This document shows positions 9,120 to 17,361 of a DNA stretch of 40,347 nucleotides, one piece after another. The notes below the pieces were generated by a model. It was not told the DNA's origin. It did no database searches and was given only the letters and a program-made list of their open reading frames with translations. How positions within the stretch are numbered: the stretch's first letter is position 1; each line of letters starts with the position of its first letter. The position numbers and the translations under genes were made by a program. Source of the stretch: Psychromonas sp. Urea-02u-13 (lineage in GTDB: Bacteria > Pseudomonadota > Gammaproteobacteria > Enterobacterales > Psychromonadaceae); the NCBI RefSeq assembly GCF_002835995.1, contig NZ_PJBZ01000072.1, positions 1 through 40,347 on the forward strand, written 5' to 3'.

Positions 9120-9425
9120 TTACTCAAGTAATGGGCGGAAAAAGCGACGTTGATAACGCTTAATACATTGTGTTTGTTGTGCATAATCAAAAGCTACAAT
9201 ACATGCTTTGTCTTCAAAAGAACGATGCCGATAGCGCTCATAAGTGGCCAAGCTAGGAAAATTAAACAAAGCGAATGCGATATCGTTAGCTCCCTCCGAA
9301 GGTAAAAAGTATCCTAAATGTTGCCCCCCGAAATTATTCACCAGTGGAACCCAGAGACGGGCATAATGTTCAAACTCTTTGAGTTTATTTGCATCAACAA
9401 CATATTCGATATAACAAGTAATCAT
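9120..9425 (-). CDS. NIPSNAP family protein
   Basis: A 101-residue NIPSNAP-domain protein (dimeric alpha/beta-barrel superfamily, related to ABM proteins). The pattern MITCYIEYVVDANKLKEFE at the start, WVPLVNNFGGQHLGYFLPSE in the middle and RRFFRPLLE at the end is typical of the bacterial members, which supports the ATG at 9425. An upstream in-frame ATG at 9470 would add 15 residues not expected for the family. Bacterial NIPSNAP functions are poorly known; roles in binding or converting small molecules have been suggested. It lies between the rhodanese and GNAT genes on one likely transcript. Confidence 0.88.
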   Translation of the reverse strand: MITCYIEYVVDANKLKEFEHYARLWVPLVNNFGGQHLGYFLPSEGANDIAFALFNFPSLATYERYRHRSFEDKACIVAFDYAQQTQCIKRYQRRFFRPLLE

Positions 9426-9491
9426 ATTAGGCCCCAGTCTTTCCAAGTAAAAGGTGGCAGTATTAGTCATCTGCCATGATGCATTCAGAGC

Positions 9492-9914
9492 TTATATTTG
9501 CACTTCTGTTATACGACGATTAACCGGGTATCGTTCAAAGTCTTCCCAATAATGAATACCACCAATCATCTCTTTTACAGCAAAACCTAAAGTCGAAATT
9601 TTTAATCCTGCTTTTGTTGCACCATTGCAGCCCGGACCCCAACAATAAACAACAAACAGCGTGTCTTTACTGTATTTTGCGAATGAGTCACTATTAATTT
9701 CACTGTGTGGCATACTGACTGCGCTAATTGCATGGCTTTTATCAAACGCTTCTTGAGAGCGAACATCTAATAAGATGTAGTTTTGCGTGTTTTCTTTAAT
9801 GTCTGCGTAAACATCCGAACAATCAGTTTCACACGCCAATTTTGTAGTAAAAAAGTCGTTTGCTTGTTGAGTAGGTGCAGCTGGGTAATTGAATGCATTT
9901 GAATTATTTAACAT
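9492..9914 (-). CDS. Rhodanese-like sulfurtransferase
   Basis: This 140-residue protein is a single rhodanese domain. The N-terminal motif NYILLDVRSQEAFDKSHA and the active-site loop VVYCWGPGCNGATKAG are plain; Cys91 is the predicted persulfide-forming cysteine and Cys96 a possible second redox cysteine in the loop. No signal peptide is present, so it should be cytosolic. The WGPGCNGA loop is typical of a subgroup encoded next to NIPSNAP or acetyltransferase genes and LysR regulators. It is the first gene of the minus-strand operon and is divergent from the LysR gene at 10135, with 220 bases between. Confidence 0.88.
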   Translation of the reverse strand: MLNNSNAFNYPAAPTQQANDFFTTKLACETDCSDVYADIKENTQNYILLDVRSQEAFDKSHAISAVSMPHSEINSDSFAKYSKDTLFVVYCWGPGCNGATKAGLKISTLGFAVKEMIGGIHYWEDFERYPVNRRITEVQI

Positions 9915-10134
9915 AAATACTCCTGGTATATTAAGTGTTGTAAGTGTCCGTCTTTGGTTGAGTAAATTTAGCGTGATGGGTGGGAATTAAAAATTCATAA
10001 TTACTGAAGGCCGTGTTCAGCATAAATGAACTGTGAAATAAGCAAACTGAGATACTATCTCGCTTTTATAAAAAACAAGCTGAATTGGCGATGAATAAGA
10101 CGCCATTTAATTGAAATAGTTTAAGGAGTTTACT

Positions 10135-11004
10135 TTGGAATTTTATCACTTACGTTCTTTTGTGGCGGTTGCGCAAACAGGAAATTTAACGCAAGCAGCA
10201 AAACGTTTATATACCACTCCCCCCGCTATCAGCGCGCACATTAAAATGCTTGAAGAAGAACTCTCTACTCTTTTATTTATACGCTCTAGCAAAGGTATGT
10301 CTTTGACCGACAAAGGCCAATTATTGCTTAAAAAAGCACAAGTAACGCTCGATAGCGCGGTTGATTTAGTCAACCTAGCGGCTGATAAGCAACATGAAAT
10401 AATGGGCACATTTCATCTAGGTATTAACTTAACCGCCAAGCAAGCCAGGCTTCCTGCATTAGCAAAAAACATCCAACACAACTGCCCGGGTATAAACTTG
10501 GATATCCACTCGCAATCCACGGGAAAAACCATCACCGACATTAGGAATAAACAATTGTGTGGCGGTTATATTTTTGGTGATGTGCCCGACGACTTTCTAG
10601 GGTTCGCGGTTATGCAACAACTTATAACCACCGTCGCCCCAACAACATTTGATTGCAGTAAAATATTAACAAAAACAGACCTTTGTTCGCATCAATGGAT
10701 AATGATGGGAGACTATTGCCCTTTTGATTGTTTTTTAAAAAAGAAGCTAGGCAACGATATTCCTTCAGTGATGAAAACGAGCGATGATGGCACACGATTA
10801 GCACTGGTAAAAAGTGGTCTAGGATTAAGCTTACTTGAAAAAGAAGAAGCGCTTGAGGCTGAAAAAAATGCAACAGTGCAAATATTACCTGAACTCGACT
10901 TTACTACGACGCTATATTTTGTGATTGCTAAAAATAGAGCCAATGAACCCGTTATCAAAGCGTTAATGCAAGAAATTAGAGTATTGTGGGGGATCGCATT
11001 ATAA
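10135..11004 (+). CDS. LysR-family transcriptional regulator
   Basis: This 289-residue regulator begins at a TTG preceded by AAGGAG at the ideal distance; no ATG gives a better start. Residues 1-60 are the winged-helix DNA-binding domain (MEFYHLRSFVAVAQTGNLTQ, AAKRLYTTPPAISAHIKMLE), followed by the two-lobed effector-binding domain. By the usual LysR arrangement it probably controls the divergent rhodanese-NIPSNAP-GNAT operon and itself from the 220-base shared region. Effector is unknown. The gene ends directly in a mobile-type repeat: its stop codon overlaps the left end of the element at 11003. Confidence 0.9.
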   Translation: MEFYHLRSFVAVAQTGNLTQAAKRLYTTPPAISAHIKMLEEELSTLLFIRSSKGMSLTDKGQLLLKKAQVTLDSAVDLVNLAADKQHEIMGTFHLGINLTAKQARLPALAKNIQHNCPGINLDIHSQSTGKTITDIRNKQLCGGYIFGDVPDDFLGFAVMQQLITTVAPTTFDCSKILTKTDLCSHQWIMMGDYCPFDCFLKKKLGNDIPSVMKTSDDGTRLALVKSGLGLSLLEKEEALEAEKNATVQILPELDFTTTLYFVIAKNRANEPVIKALMQEIRVLWGIAL

Positions 11005-11110
11005 TACCAATTCCACTAAATAACTGATCAATCTTGCTGGTTAAAAGAAGCGATTTCCGCGTTGTAAGTTTTGTAAAGGGAACAACCATTAAATTAATGG
11101 AATTGGTATA
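11003..11110. repeat. MITE-like element, family B, copy 1
   Basis: This 108-bp element has inverted ends: ATACCAATTCCACTAA at the left and, on the minus strand, ATACCAATTCCATTAA at the right. It contains no reading frame. The interior (TTGCTGGTTAAAAGAA; GTTTTGTAAAGGGAA) matches copies at 36378-36541 and 29307-29362. The left end supplies part of the LysR stop region, and the right end lies 10 bases from the stop of the YfcA-like gene, so the folded repeat may also act as a terminator for both. Confidence 0.75.
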
Positions 11111-11119
11111 AGCAAAACC

Positions 11120-11887
11120 TTACCAAAGCAACTTCACACTCATCGCGATAGAAACCGTCACCATTAAAGGACGTATAAACTTAGCCCCATGGGTCAACAC
11201 CATTTTTGATCCCAGCGTTGCGCCTAAGGCTTGTCCAATCAACATCACACCGCCTACCATCCACAAAACTTGCCCTGTGATAGCAAAGCTAATTAGCGCA
11301 GCAATATTACTGGCGAAGTTAAGCACCTTTGCGTGTGCAGTGGCTTTAATTAAGTTAAAACCTCCTAATGATACAAAAGCTAAAGTCAGAAAGCTTCCGG
11401 TGCCAGGGCCAAAGAAACCATCGTAAAAACCCAGGGTAAGCGCAATAGTGAAAGCAAAAATAGTCGGCGATAAAATCTGTTTTCTACTTTTCTCATCACT
11501 CATGTTTTTAGCAAACAAAAAATAAGCGCCAATCGCTAAAATTAAAAACGGTAACGCAGAGGCGAGCAAGCTTGCATCTACCTTTTGCACCACAACAGTA
11601 CCGATAATTGATCCTAAAAATGCGCAAGCAAAGGGTAACTTTATCTCATCCAACTTAACCACCCCTTTGCGCACAAAATACCAACTAGCAAAAAAACTCC
11701 CACCGCAAGCTTGTAACTTATTAGTCGCTAATACTACGGTTGGGGGAAGGCCTGCCCAGAGTAAAATAGGGATACTCAACAAACCGCCCCCACCTGCTAT
11801 TGCGTTAATAAAACCAGCGATAACAGCCACTAAAAACAATACAAAAACAGTCAACAATGATAAGTCAGAAAAGAGTGCTAAAAGCAT
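11120..11887 (-). CDS. yfcA: TauE/SafE family permease, YfcA-like
   Basis: This 255-residue inner-membrane protein aligns along its length with E. coli YfcA (about 269 residues). The first repeat has AGFINAIAGGGGLLSIPILL and LATNKLQACGGS, the second GFYDGFFGPGTGSF and KATAHAKVLNFASN, all diagnostic. Seven to eight hydrophobic helices are evident. The family moves organosulfur anions or sulfite outward; the substrate of YfcA is not settled. It is divergent from a GcvA-like LysR gene (start 12006), a likely regulator. The name is by similarity only. Confidence 0.88.
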   Translation of the reverse strand: MLLALFSDLSLLTVFVLFLVAVIAGFINAIAGGGGLLSIPILLWAGLPPTVVLATNKLQACGGSFFASWYFVRKGVVKLDEIKLPFACAFLGSIIGTVVVQKVDASLLASALPFLILAIGAYFLFAKNMSDEKSRKQILSPTIFAFTIALTLGFYDGFFGPGTGSFLTLAFVSLGGFNLIKATAHAKVLNFASNIAALISFAITGQVLWMVGGVMLIGQALGATLGSKMVLTHGAKFIRPLMVTVSIAMSVKLLW

Positions 11888-12005
11888 AATAGGGTATCTG
11901 GTAGAGGATGAATGTCACTATTAAATCCAATTTACAAGCACAGTACAAAGGAGTAATCTTCCAGTTAAAGTGAGAATAACTCACACAAAAAAGAAACAGT
12001 TAACC

Positions 12006-12908
12006 ATGAATAATTTACCCCCATTAAATTCATTACGTACTTTTGAGTCAGCGGCCCGACATCTCAGTTTCACCTTAGCCGCCAAAGAGCTTTTTGTAAC
12101 CCATGGTGCGGTCAGTAAACAGATAAAAACCTTAGAGCAATACTTGGATTTACCGCTGTTTATTCGCTTACATCGAAAGCTACAATTAACCGATGAAGCA
12201 AAACAATATTTACCTAAAATTCAAGCCGCATTACAAAGTATTAATAGCGCCACTATCGCGTTACAAGAGCAACCGTTACGCTTACAACGTCTGGCTATTA
12301 ACGTATTACCGAGCTTGAGTATTAGTTGGTTAATTCCACGATTAGAGCAGTTTAAATCAAGCCATAAAAACCTTTATGTTGATTTATCGATAGGTGATGG
12401 CGCGGTAGATTTTGCTCAGAACAGCTACGATATTGTTATTCGCAGTGCCACTACTAAACCACAGGGCTGTAATGCGATTAAACTCATGGATGAGGATCTC
12501 TGTTTGGTCTGTTCGCCTACATTAGCCAAACAAATGAAGTGCCTTGATGATATTAATAACATGACCTTACTAAAACATACATTGCGTCCAACCATGTGGC
12601 AACAATGGTCCAATACGGTTGGGCAAGTTATTACCACCGAGAAAAAATTTGGTATGGAGCATTTTTACATGCTCAGCCAAGCAGCCGTGAGTAGTATGGG
12701 TATCGCGCTCATTCCACGCTTTTTTATTGAACAGCAACTCAGTGACGGTTCATTGGTCTTACCCTTTGACAAGCCCTACACTAGCCCCTATAGCTATTAT
12801 TTATTAACCCAACAATCAGCGAATCATGCGACTAAAGTACAGTTATTCATTGATTGGATGTTAGTTTTGTTTGCCCCCTATCGAAATGATGAAAACCAAA
12901 GGAGATAA
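12006..12908 (+). CDS. LysR-family regulator, GcvA-like
   Basis: This 300-residue regulator has the GcvA/AmpR-type N-terminus LPPLNSLRTFESAARHLSFT followed by the recognition region (VTHGAVSKQIKTLEQYL). The effector domain carries the subgroup signature SLSISWLIPRLEQF. The ATG at 12006 gives the usual family length; an in-frame GTG at 11970 would add 12 residues. The divergent neighbour, the YfcA-like permease, is the most likely target. GcvA-type regulators respond to amino acids or small metabolites, but the ligand here is unknown. Confidence 0.9.
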   Translation: MNNLPPLNSLRTFESAARHLSFTLAAKELFVTHGAVSKQIKTLEQYLDLPLFIRLHRKLQLTDEAKQYLPKIQAALQSINSATIALQEQPLRLQRLAINVLPSLSISWLIPRLEQFKSSHKNLYVDLSIGDGAVDFAQNSYDIVIRSATTKPQGCNAIKLMDEDLCLVCSPTLAKQMKCLDDINNMTLLKHTLRPTMWQQWSNTVGQVITTEKKFGMEHFYMLSQAAVSSMGIALIPRFFIEQQLSDGSLVLPFDKPYTSPYSYYLLTQQSANHATKVQLFIDWMLVLFAPYRNDENQRR

Positions 12909-12982
12909 AAGACAGAAAATCATTAATGACACTGGTATGAATATTGCTTATTAAATAGTGATATTTTAACTGGACACTCACA

Positions 12983-13663
12983 ATGAACTCATCTTTATCG
13001 ACACCTATCAACACGCCAACCAATACACCGGTCAGTGTGTTAAATAACAGCGCAAATACACAAGAAGCAAAAGCGAGTCAACAGGTAACGGAGAGCACGC
13101 CGGCACCCGCAAAACAAAACAGTAAAGCCGATACGTCAGATTCAGTGAGTTTTTCAAATCGTGCCGTTAAAATTCAAAGCATCGCATCTGAGTTTTTCTC
13201 AGGCGGCGGTTTATCCATCGCGGATATTCCACGTTATGTGCAACGATTAGAAAGTGATGGTTTCTTGACAGAACAGCAGGCGGAAAAACTCGGCGCTTCA
13301 AAGGCAGTCAGTTCAAATGAAATCACCGAGGCGTCCGCTAAAGTCATTAATTTTTTAGATGATTTTAAATCAACCGTGTCTGATAGCGAAGGTAATGATT
13401 CTTTAATCGCACTATTAGATAAAACAAAAAATGCCATCGAAGGTTTAGGGTCAATGAGCAGTAAAACAACGGCGACGAATCTAAAAATGATCGATATGGA
13501 GCTTAAAGATTATCTAAAAAGTGACCAAGCTAAACAGTGGTCAACGCAAGATCTCGATTCCCTAGAGCAAATTTCAGGGCTGCTTTCAGTCGCCAATGAT
13601 CTCAACTACAGCCCATCAAACTCAAAAGCCACTAACCGTTATATGCAATTTTCAGGTCGCTAA
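12983..13663 (+). CDS. Unknown protein with disordered N-terminus
   Basis: This is a 226-residue protein I do not recognise. Residues 1-50 are rich in Ser, Thr, Asn, Pro and Ala and contain PINTPTNTPVSV, so they are probably disordered. A sharper boundary at SDSVSFSNRAVKIQSIASEF begins a helical region with FFSGGGLSIADIPRYVQRLE and a run of acidic helices (EITEASAKVINFLDDF; DMELKDYLKSDQAK). The last residues, NRYMQFSGR, look conserved. There is no signal peptide or membrane helix. The layout recalls small flagellar or secretion accessory proteins, without real evidence. It stands alone, 74 bases after the LysR gene, and its 3' end overlaps the converging gene by 12 bases. Confidence 0.7.
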   Translation: MNSSLSTPINTPTNTPVSVLNNSANTQEAKASQQVTESTPAPAKQNSKADTSDSVSFSNRAVKIQSIASEFFSGGGLSIADIPRYVQRLESDGFLTEQQAEKLGASKAVSSNEITEASAKVINFLDDFKSTVSDSEGNDSLIALLDKTKNAIEGLGSMSSKTTATNLKMIDMELKDYLKSDQAKQWSTQDLDSLEQISGLLSVANDLNYSPSNSKATNRYMQFSGR

Positions 13664-14164
13664 ATTATTAACGGCACTGATATAAGCTTTAATTTGTGTA
13701 TATGAAATGCCACCGACCAATAGAACAACAATCCAAACATAAATAGGCCAAGCCTGCACCGCAGGAAAATCCAGTTTATAAAAATAAAGGACTAACGCAA
13801 CAAGCAAAGACCAAGGCACGACTAGCGTTAATTTAAATGCACTCTTGTTGCGCTTTAACAGCGCCCTTAATACTGGACTATAACGACGATATCCTGATTC
13901 AATGGTCACATTCGGTGTTGCCCCATCACGTAACTGCCATTTGTTGTCAGCAATGTCATGCACCGTTAAAAAATGCCGAGGCAACTGTGCGACAATATGG
14001 TTAATGTCACTAGTGGTTGCATTAAATGTCGAGCAAGGCACCGATTTTATCGGTAAGTTGATACCTAATAAAAAACTCGCCTTAGGGGCTAAGCGCCATA
14101 AAATAGCCTCACTAAGATATAAGCCTAAGTAGATAAATAATATTATTTCCCATGATAAAACCAT
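13652..14164 (-). CDS. Membrane protein, unknown function
   Basis: This 170-residue protein has a hydrophobic N-terminal helix (WEIILFIYLGLYLSEAILW) and two more at the C-terminal side (FKLTLVVPWSLLVALVLYFY; AWPIYVWIVVLLVGGISY). The soluble middle (about 30-105) includes HIVAQLPRHFLTVHDIADNKWQLRDG. I do not recognise a named family. The start at 14164 is the first ATG and puts the membrane segment at the end as expected. It converges on the upstream unknown gene with a 12-base tail overlap. Confidence 0.7.
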   Translation of the reverse strand: MVLSWEIILFIYLGLYLSEAILWRLAPKASFLLGINLPIKSVPCSTFNATTSDINHIVAQLPRHFLTVHDIADNKWQLRDGATPNVTIESGYRRYSPVLRALLKRNKSAFKLTLVVPWSLLVALVLYFYKLDFPAVQAWPIYVWIVVLLVGGISYTQIKAYISAVNNLAT

Positions 14165-14837
14165 TCAATCAATACCCTTGTTTAAAATGTGGTGTAAAGC
14201 GCGAGCATTATAATGATTTCAGTGCTAATTAATAGCAAAGTTTAAGGCCATTTTTTATCTGTTAATCTGTCAATAACGCAGCGCTGTTTTTATCCCCTAC
14301 GAATTTCACTTTTAATGATTCCCCCCCGCTAAATTCAGAACAAAAATCACACTATCATCATATAAAAAATAAACTAACCAGCATAACCTGTATGTTTATT
14401 ACAAATATTGACCAACAAATGATGCTGTAACTGATAATTTTTTACCTTACAAAACACTTTAAGCTGTGTTAATGTCATTTCAAAACATAGCCTTACAATT
14501 AAATCAGTCGAGTTGCTTTTCACTAAACACTTAGTTAGCGCAACGTGTTTGAGCGCAATAAAATTAGCATTTAAAAGTAAACGACATTAATCGTTCTTTA
14601 TTGGAACAATAAATTGATTTGTTTATTTAATAGAAACACAATAATTCTGATAAACGCGCGTTTTTCACATGCAAAAAAATCAGTCATTTTATTCATCTTT
14701 TTACTTATGTATTTACTTACTAGATTCACTTATAGATTTACTTATAAATTCACTTATAAAATGTCGCGTTTCATTTCCCTTTAATACGCACATTTTTATG
14801 AGTCAAAAACTGACTTAACATACAAGCAAGGGCGATA
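14165..14837. other. Long AT-rich intergenic region with a 12-bp tandem repeat
   Basis: These 673 bases lie between divergent genes. At 14725-14760 there are three tandem 12-base units, TTCACTTATAGA, TTTACTTATAAA and TTCACTTATAAA, about 80 bases before the start of the periplasmic binding protein. I see no gene or structured RNA with enough support to call. Confidence 0.55.
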
Positions 14838-15950
14838 ATGAAACATTTTCTGATCACACTATTCTTACTCTTAAATTTATTTAATGCGATTTCACTTAGC
14901 GCTCATCCCCTGCATTTTGCGCTATTTTCACCTCGAGACACACAAGATGCTTTCTGGCAGCCCGCCGAGGAATTTGCTAAACAAACCGCCCTGCAACTCA
15001 ATATTAAACTTTCCATTTGGCATACTAAAGGGTCCAAAGTAGGCATGTTTAAGTTGCTAGAAAAAGCTCAAAAAAACAATGTCGATGCGGTCATTTTCCC
15101 TAACGTGGGTAAGCTCGCATTACAAATGATCAAAGAAGCTGAACAGCAAAAGATGCCCCTACTGTTACTTAATGCCGATTTAAGAGATGACGACATCGTA
15201 CTCGCTGGTAAACCGCAACAAAAATACAAATATTGGCTAGCAAGCCTGATGCCTAATGATCATCAGGCAGGACGCTTATTAGGTAAACATTTAATTGAGC
15301 AAGCGAGAGATAAAAATTTAGTCGATAAAAATGGCGTTGTACAGATTATCGCGATTAACGGCGCCATTGCAGACACGCCAGCACAACAACGTTTAGCTGG
15401 CTTACAAAAAGCAATCGAAGAAGACGGCAACAGTAAATTAATACGTATCAGTTACGCTTATTGGCTACAAAAAAGCGCACAGTATAAAGCGGCTCATTTA
15501 GCACAACGTTACCCAGAAACGAGCGTTTTTTGGACAGCCAGCGATATGATGACAATCGGTGTTGAAAAAGCCTTAGCTGAGCTTGGCTTAATACAAGGTA
15601 AAGATTATTTAACCGGGGGGGTTGATTGGTCTCGAGAAGGGTTAGTTGCCATTAAAAAAAATCAAATGAGTACTTCAGTAGGTGGCCATTTTATGGACGC
15701 AGCATGGGCGGTGATCATGTTATATGATCACTTTAACGGCTTGCCATTAAACGCGTCATCTTTTTACCAGTTTCAATCTCCCATGTCATTAATTTCGAGT
15801 GCAGACATCGATCTCTTATTGCCTCACCTTACATTACATGACTGGAAGAGCATCAATTTCAGATTACGTTCTAAAACACTTAATACACAATTACAACACT
15901 ATGATTTTTCATCCGCATCAGTATTAGACGAACTAAGAAAAACGCAATAA
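14838..15950 (+). CDS. Periplasmic sugar-type substrate-binding protein
   Basis: This 370-residue exported protein belongs to the ribose/LacI-like periplasmic binding fold (Peripla_BP_4). A signal peptide (residues 1-22, ending SLSA) is followed by HFALFSPRDTQDAFWQPAEEF, a hinge and second-lobe pattern VDAVIFPNVGKLALQMIKEAE, NGAIADTPAQQRLAGLQKAI, and TGGVDWSREGLVAIKKNQMS. Such proteins bind sugars, autoinducers or related ligands. No ABC transporter, kinase or chemoreceptor gene adjoins it, so its partner is elsewhere; LuxP- or TorT-like use as a sensor partner is possible. Confidence 0.85.
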   Translation: MKHFLITLFLLLNLFNAISLSAHPLHFALFSPRDTQDAFWQPAEEFAKQTALQLNIKLSIWHTKGSKVGMFKLLEKAQKNNVDAVIFPNVGKLALQMIKEAEQQKMPLLLLNADLRDDDIVLAGKPQQKYKYWLASLMPNDHQAGRLLGKHLIEQARDKNLVDKNGVVQIIAINGAIADTPAQQRLAGLQKAIEEDGNSKLIRISYAYWLQKSAQYKAAHLAQRYPETSVFWTASDMMTIGVEKALAELGLIQGKDYLTGGVDWSREGLVAIKKNQMSTSVGGHFMDAAWAVIMLYDHFNGLPLNASSFYQFQSPMSLISSADIDLLLPHLTLHDWKSINFRLRSKTLNTQLQHYDFSSASVLDELRKTQ

Positions 15951-15962
15951 TAACGATAGCGA

Positions 15963-16006
15963 TAAGAATAAGAATAAGAACAAGAGTAAGAGTAAGAGTA
16001 AGAGTA
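15963..16006. repeat. Hexanucleotide microsatellite
   Basis: About seven consecutive hexamers follow the stop of the binding-protein gene: TAAGAA three times, then CAAGAG once, then TAAGAG three times, ending in TAA. Such tracts are prone to slippage and copy-number change. It lies outside the coding sequence, 13 bases past the stop codon. Confidence 0.9.
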
Positions 16007-16143
16007 ACGGCCGGTGAATTAATGCTGTACGCTTAATCACAGTGGCCATTATTCACAGTAAAAGACAGCGAGACTTTATTTTTAACACGCTAAAGAACAC
16101 TGTGCATTAACAATATAGACCCTATAAAAAGAGGTGACTCGCC

Positions 16144-16944
16144 CTACTTTCTATCAGAATGAAGCGCTAATAATTTTTTAACATCTATCAATTCAAAATT
16201 ATTCTCAACTAAAAAATCTTTAAAACGTGGCGAGGTGATCATATCCAGATCATCCTGACGGCATTTAGCAGGCCAACGATAACCCCCTTCCGCGGGATCA
16301 GATAACGCACGCTGTGAAGCTTCATCTAACGCACAGTGAGAAATAATATGATAAATACCAGCCTCATATTGGCTTAATCGCTCGGTGACTTGTTGGTAAC
16401 TTTTTTGAGTAATTTCAAAAGCATCATCAAAATACGTTAATGCCCCATTCCTAGCCGATAAGTGTAAATAAGACCATATTCCGCCGCCACACTTTCAACG
16501 ACATCGGTTAATTCACGGTATTTTTCTGCATTAGGGAAGGTTAACGGTGGCAACATGTGAGTTTCGACATGTGTGGGTATAATGCCCGCTTTAATCACCC
16601 TCTCAATTTGAGCACGATATTCAGCTCTAACTTCTTCCATATCAAGCTGCGTTAGCAACTCAGGCTAGTCTTTTAAAAAATAACCTAATTCATCAACCAA
16701 AGACGGGGCATTTGTTATCGGCGAATAAGACATGTTGCTCCATTCACAGGTTAATGTGAGGTGCACACCGATATCAAACTGATGCTCTTTACTTAAACGT
16801 ACCGCTTCTAGAAACCAAGGAGTGGTTGCCATAAAGTTAGTGCTTTTTTAAGATGCAATGCGTAAAACCTTTCAATATGCCTTGGTTAACACTGTGTGTG
16901 ACACCAAAATCATCACTGGTAACAAGTAGGTATTTTTTATTCAT
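16144..16944 (-). pseudogene. chbG: ChbG/YdjC-family deacetylase remnant
   Basis: From the ATG at 16944 the frame begins MNKKYLLVTSDDFGVTHSVN, the metal-binding Asp-Asp start of the ChbG/YdjC carbohydrate deacetylases, which remove acetyl groups from chitin-derived disaccharides. Three lesions follow. A frameshift lies at the six-T run 16844-16849, after which the frame resumes with NFMATTPWFLEAVRLSKEH and FDIGVHLTLTCEWS. A TAG sits at 16665-16667 (FLKD-stop-PELL). A second, one-base frameshift near 16440-16455 precedes LTYFDDAFEITQKSY and HIISHCALDEA. The metal site THVETHM is still readable, but no functional protein can be made. No chitobiose genes adjoin it. Confidence 0.88.
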
Positions 16945-16996
16945 GAAATGCTTCCCATAATTAATGTGTCACGATAATAACAAAATTAAAAACAGC

Positions 16997-17035
16997 CGTG
17001 TTTTTTATTATCCAACAGTCAAAAAACACGTTTTT
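16997..17035 (+). terminator. Terminator-like hairpin
   Basis: A 10-bp stem, CGTGTTTTTT/AAAAAACACG, with a 14-base loop is followed directly by TTTTT. It has the form of a rho-independent terminator on the plus strand, although no gene on that strand ends here. It may mark the end of a small RNA or be a remnant. Confidence 0.5.
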
Positions 17036-17043
17036 AAGCACCT

Positions 17044-17080
17044 TATTTAGTGAATAATAACTATTATTATTCACTAAATA
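17044..17080. repeat. Perfect 17-bp inverted repeat
   Basis: TATTTAGTGAATAATAA and its exact complement are separated by CTA. There is no T-run, and the stem is almost all A/T. It could be a protein-binding palindrome or an extruding cruciform rather than a terminator. Confidence 0.7.
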
Positions 17081-17361
17081 GTTTGAATTAATTACATTTA
17101 AAATGTCTTTAATTATTGCCCTCTTTAACAATTTCCTCGTTCAGTAAAAGCAATGTCGATACCTGCTCAATACAAATAACTTGTTAATTTAATAGGTCTA
17201 ATTTTTCATATCAGTCATGGAAATTAAATTTAAATGTATTACGCCACTACAGAGCGCCCCCCTTTGCCCCTTTGATAGCTTAATCTTCACCTAACCACTG
17301 GTGACATTTTGAGCGATCAGTCCTATTCTCAAAATGATTCTAATACTATTGGGAGTTAGTC

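Larger units (their letters stand above)
16945..17361. other. Intergenic region with two strong hairpins
   Basis: These 417 bases precede the bacterioferritin genes and contain two stable inverted repeats, at 16997-17035 and 17044-17080 (listed separately). The ATG-proximal part should hold the bfr promoter; GGGAG lies nine bases before the ATG at 17362. A weak Fur-like AATGATT half-site lies near 17330, too poor to call. Confidence 0.5.

Noticed and set aside
17320-17345. A Fur box directly before the first bfr gene
   Set aside because: Only a short AATGATT half-site matches; the rest falls near chance.
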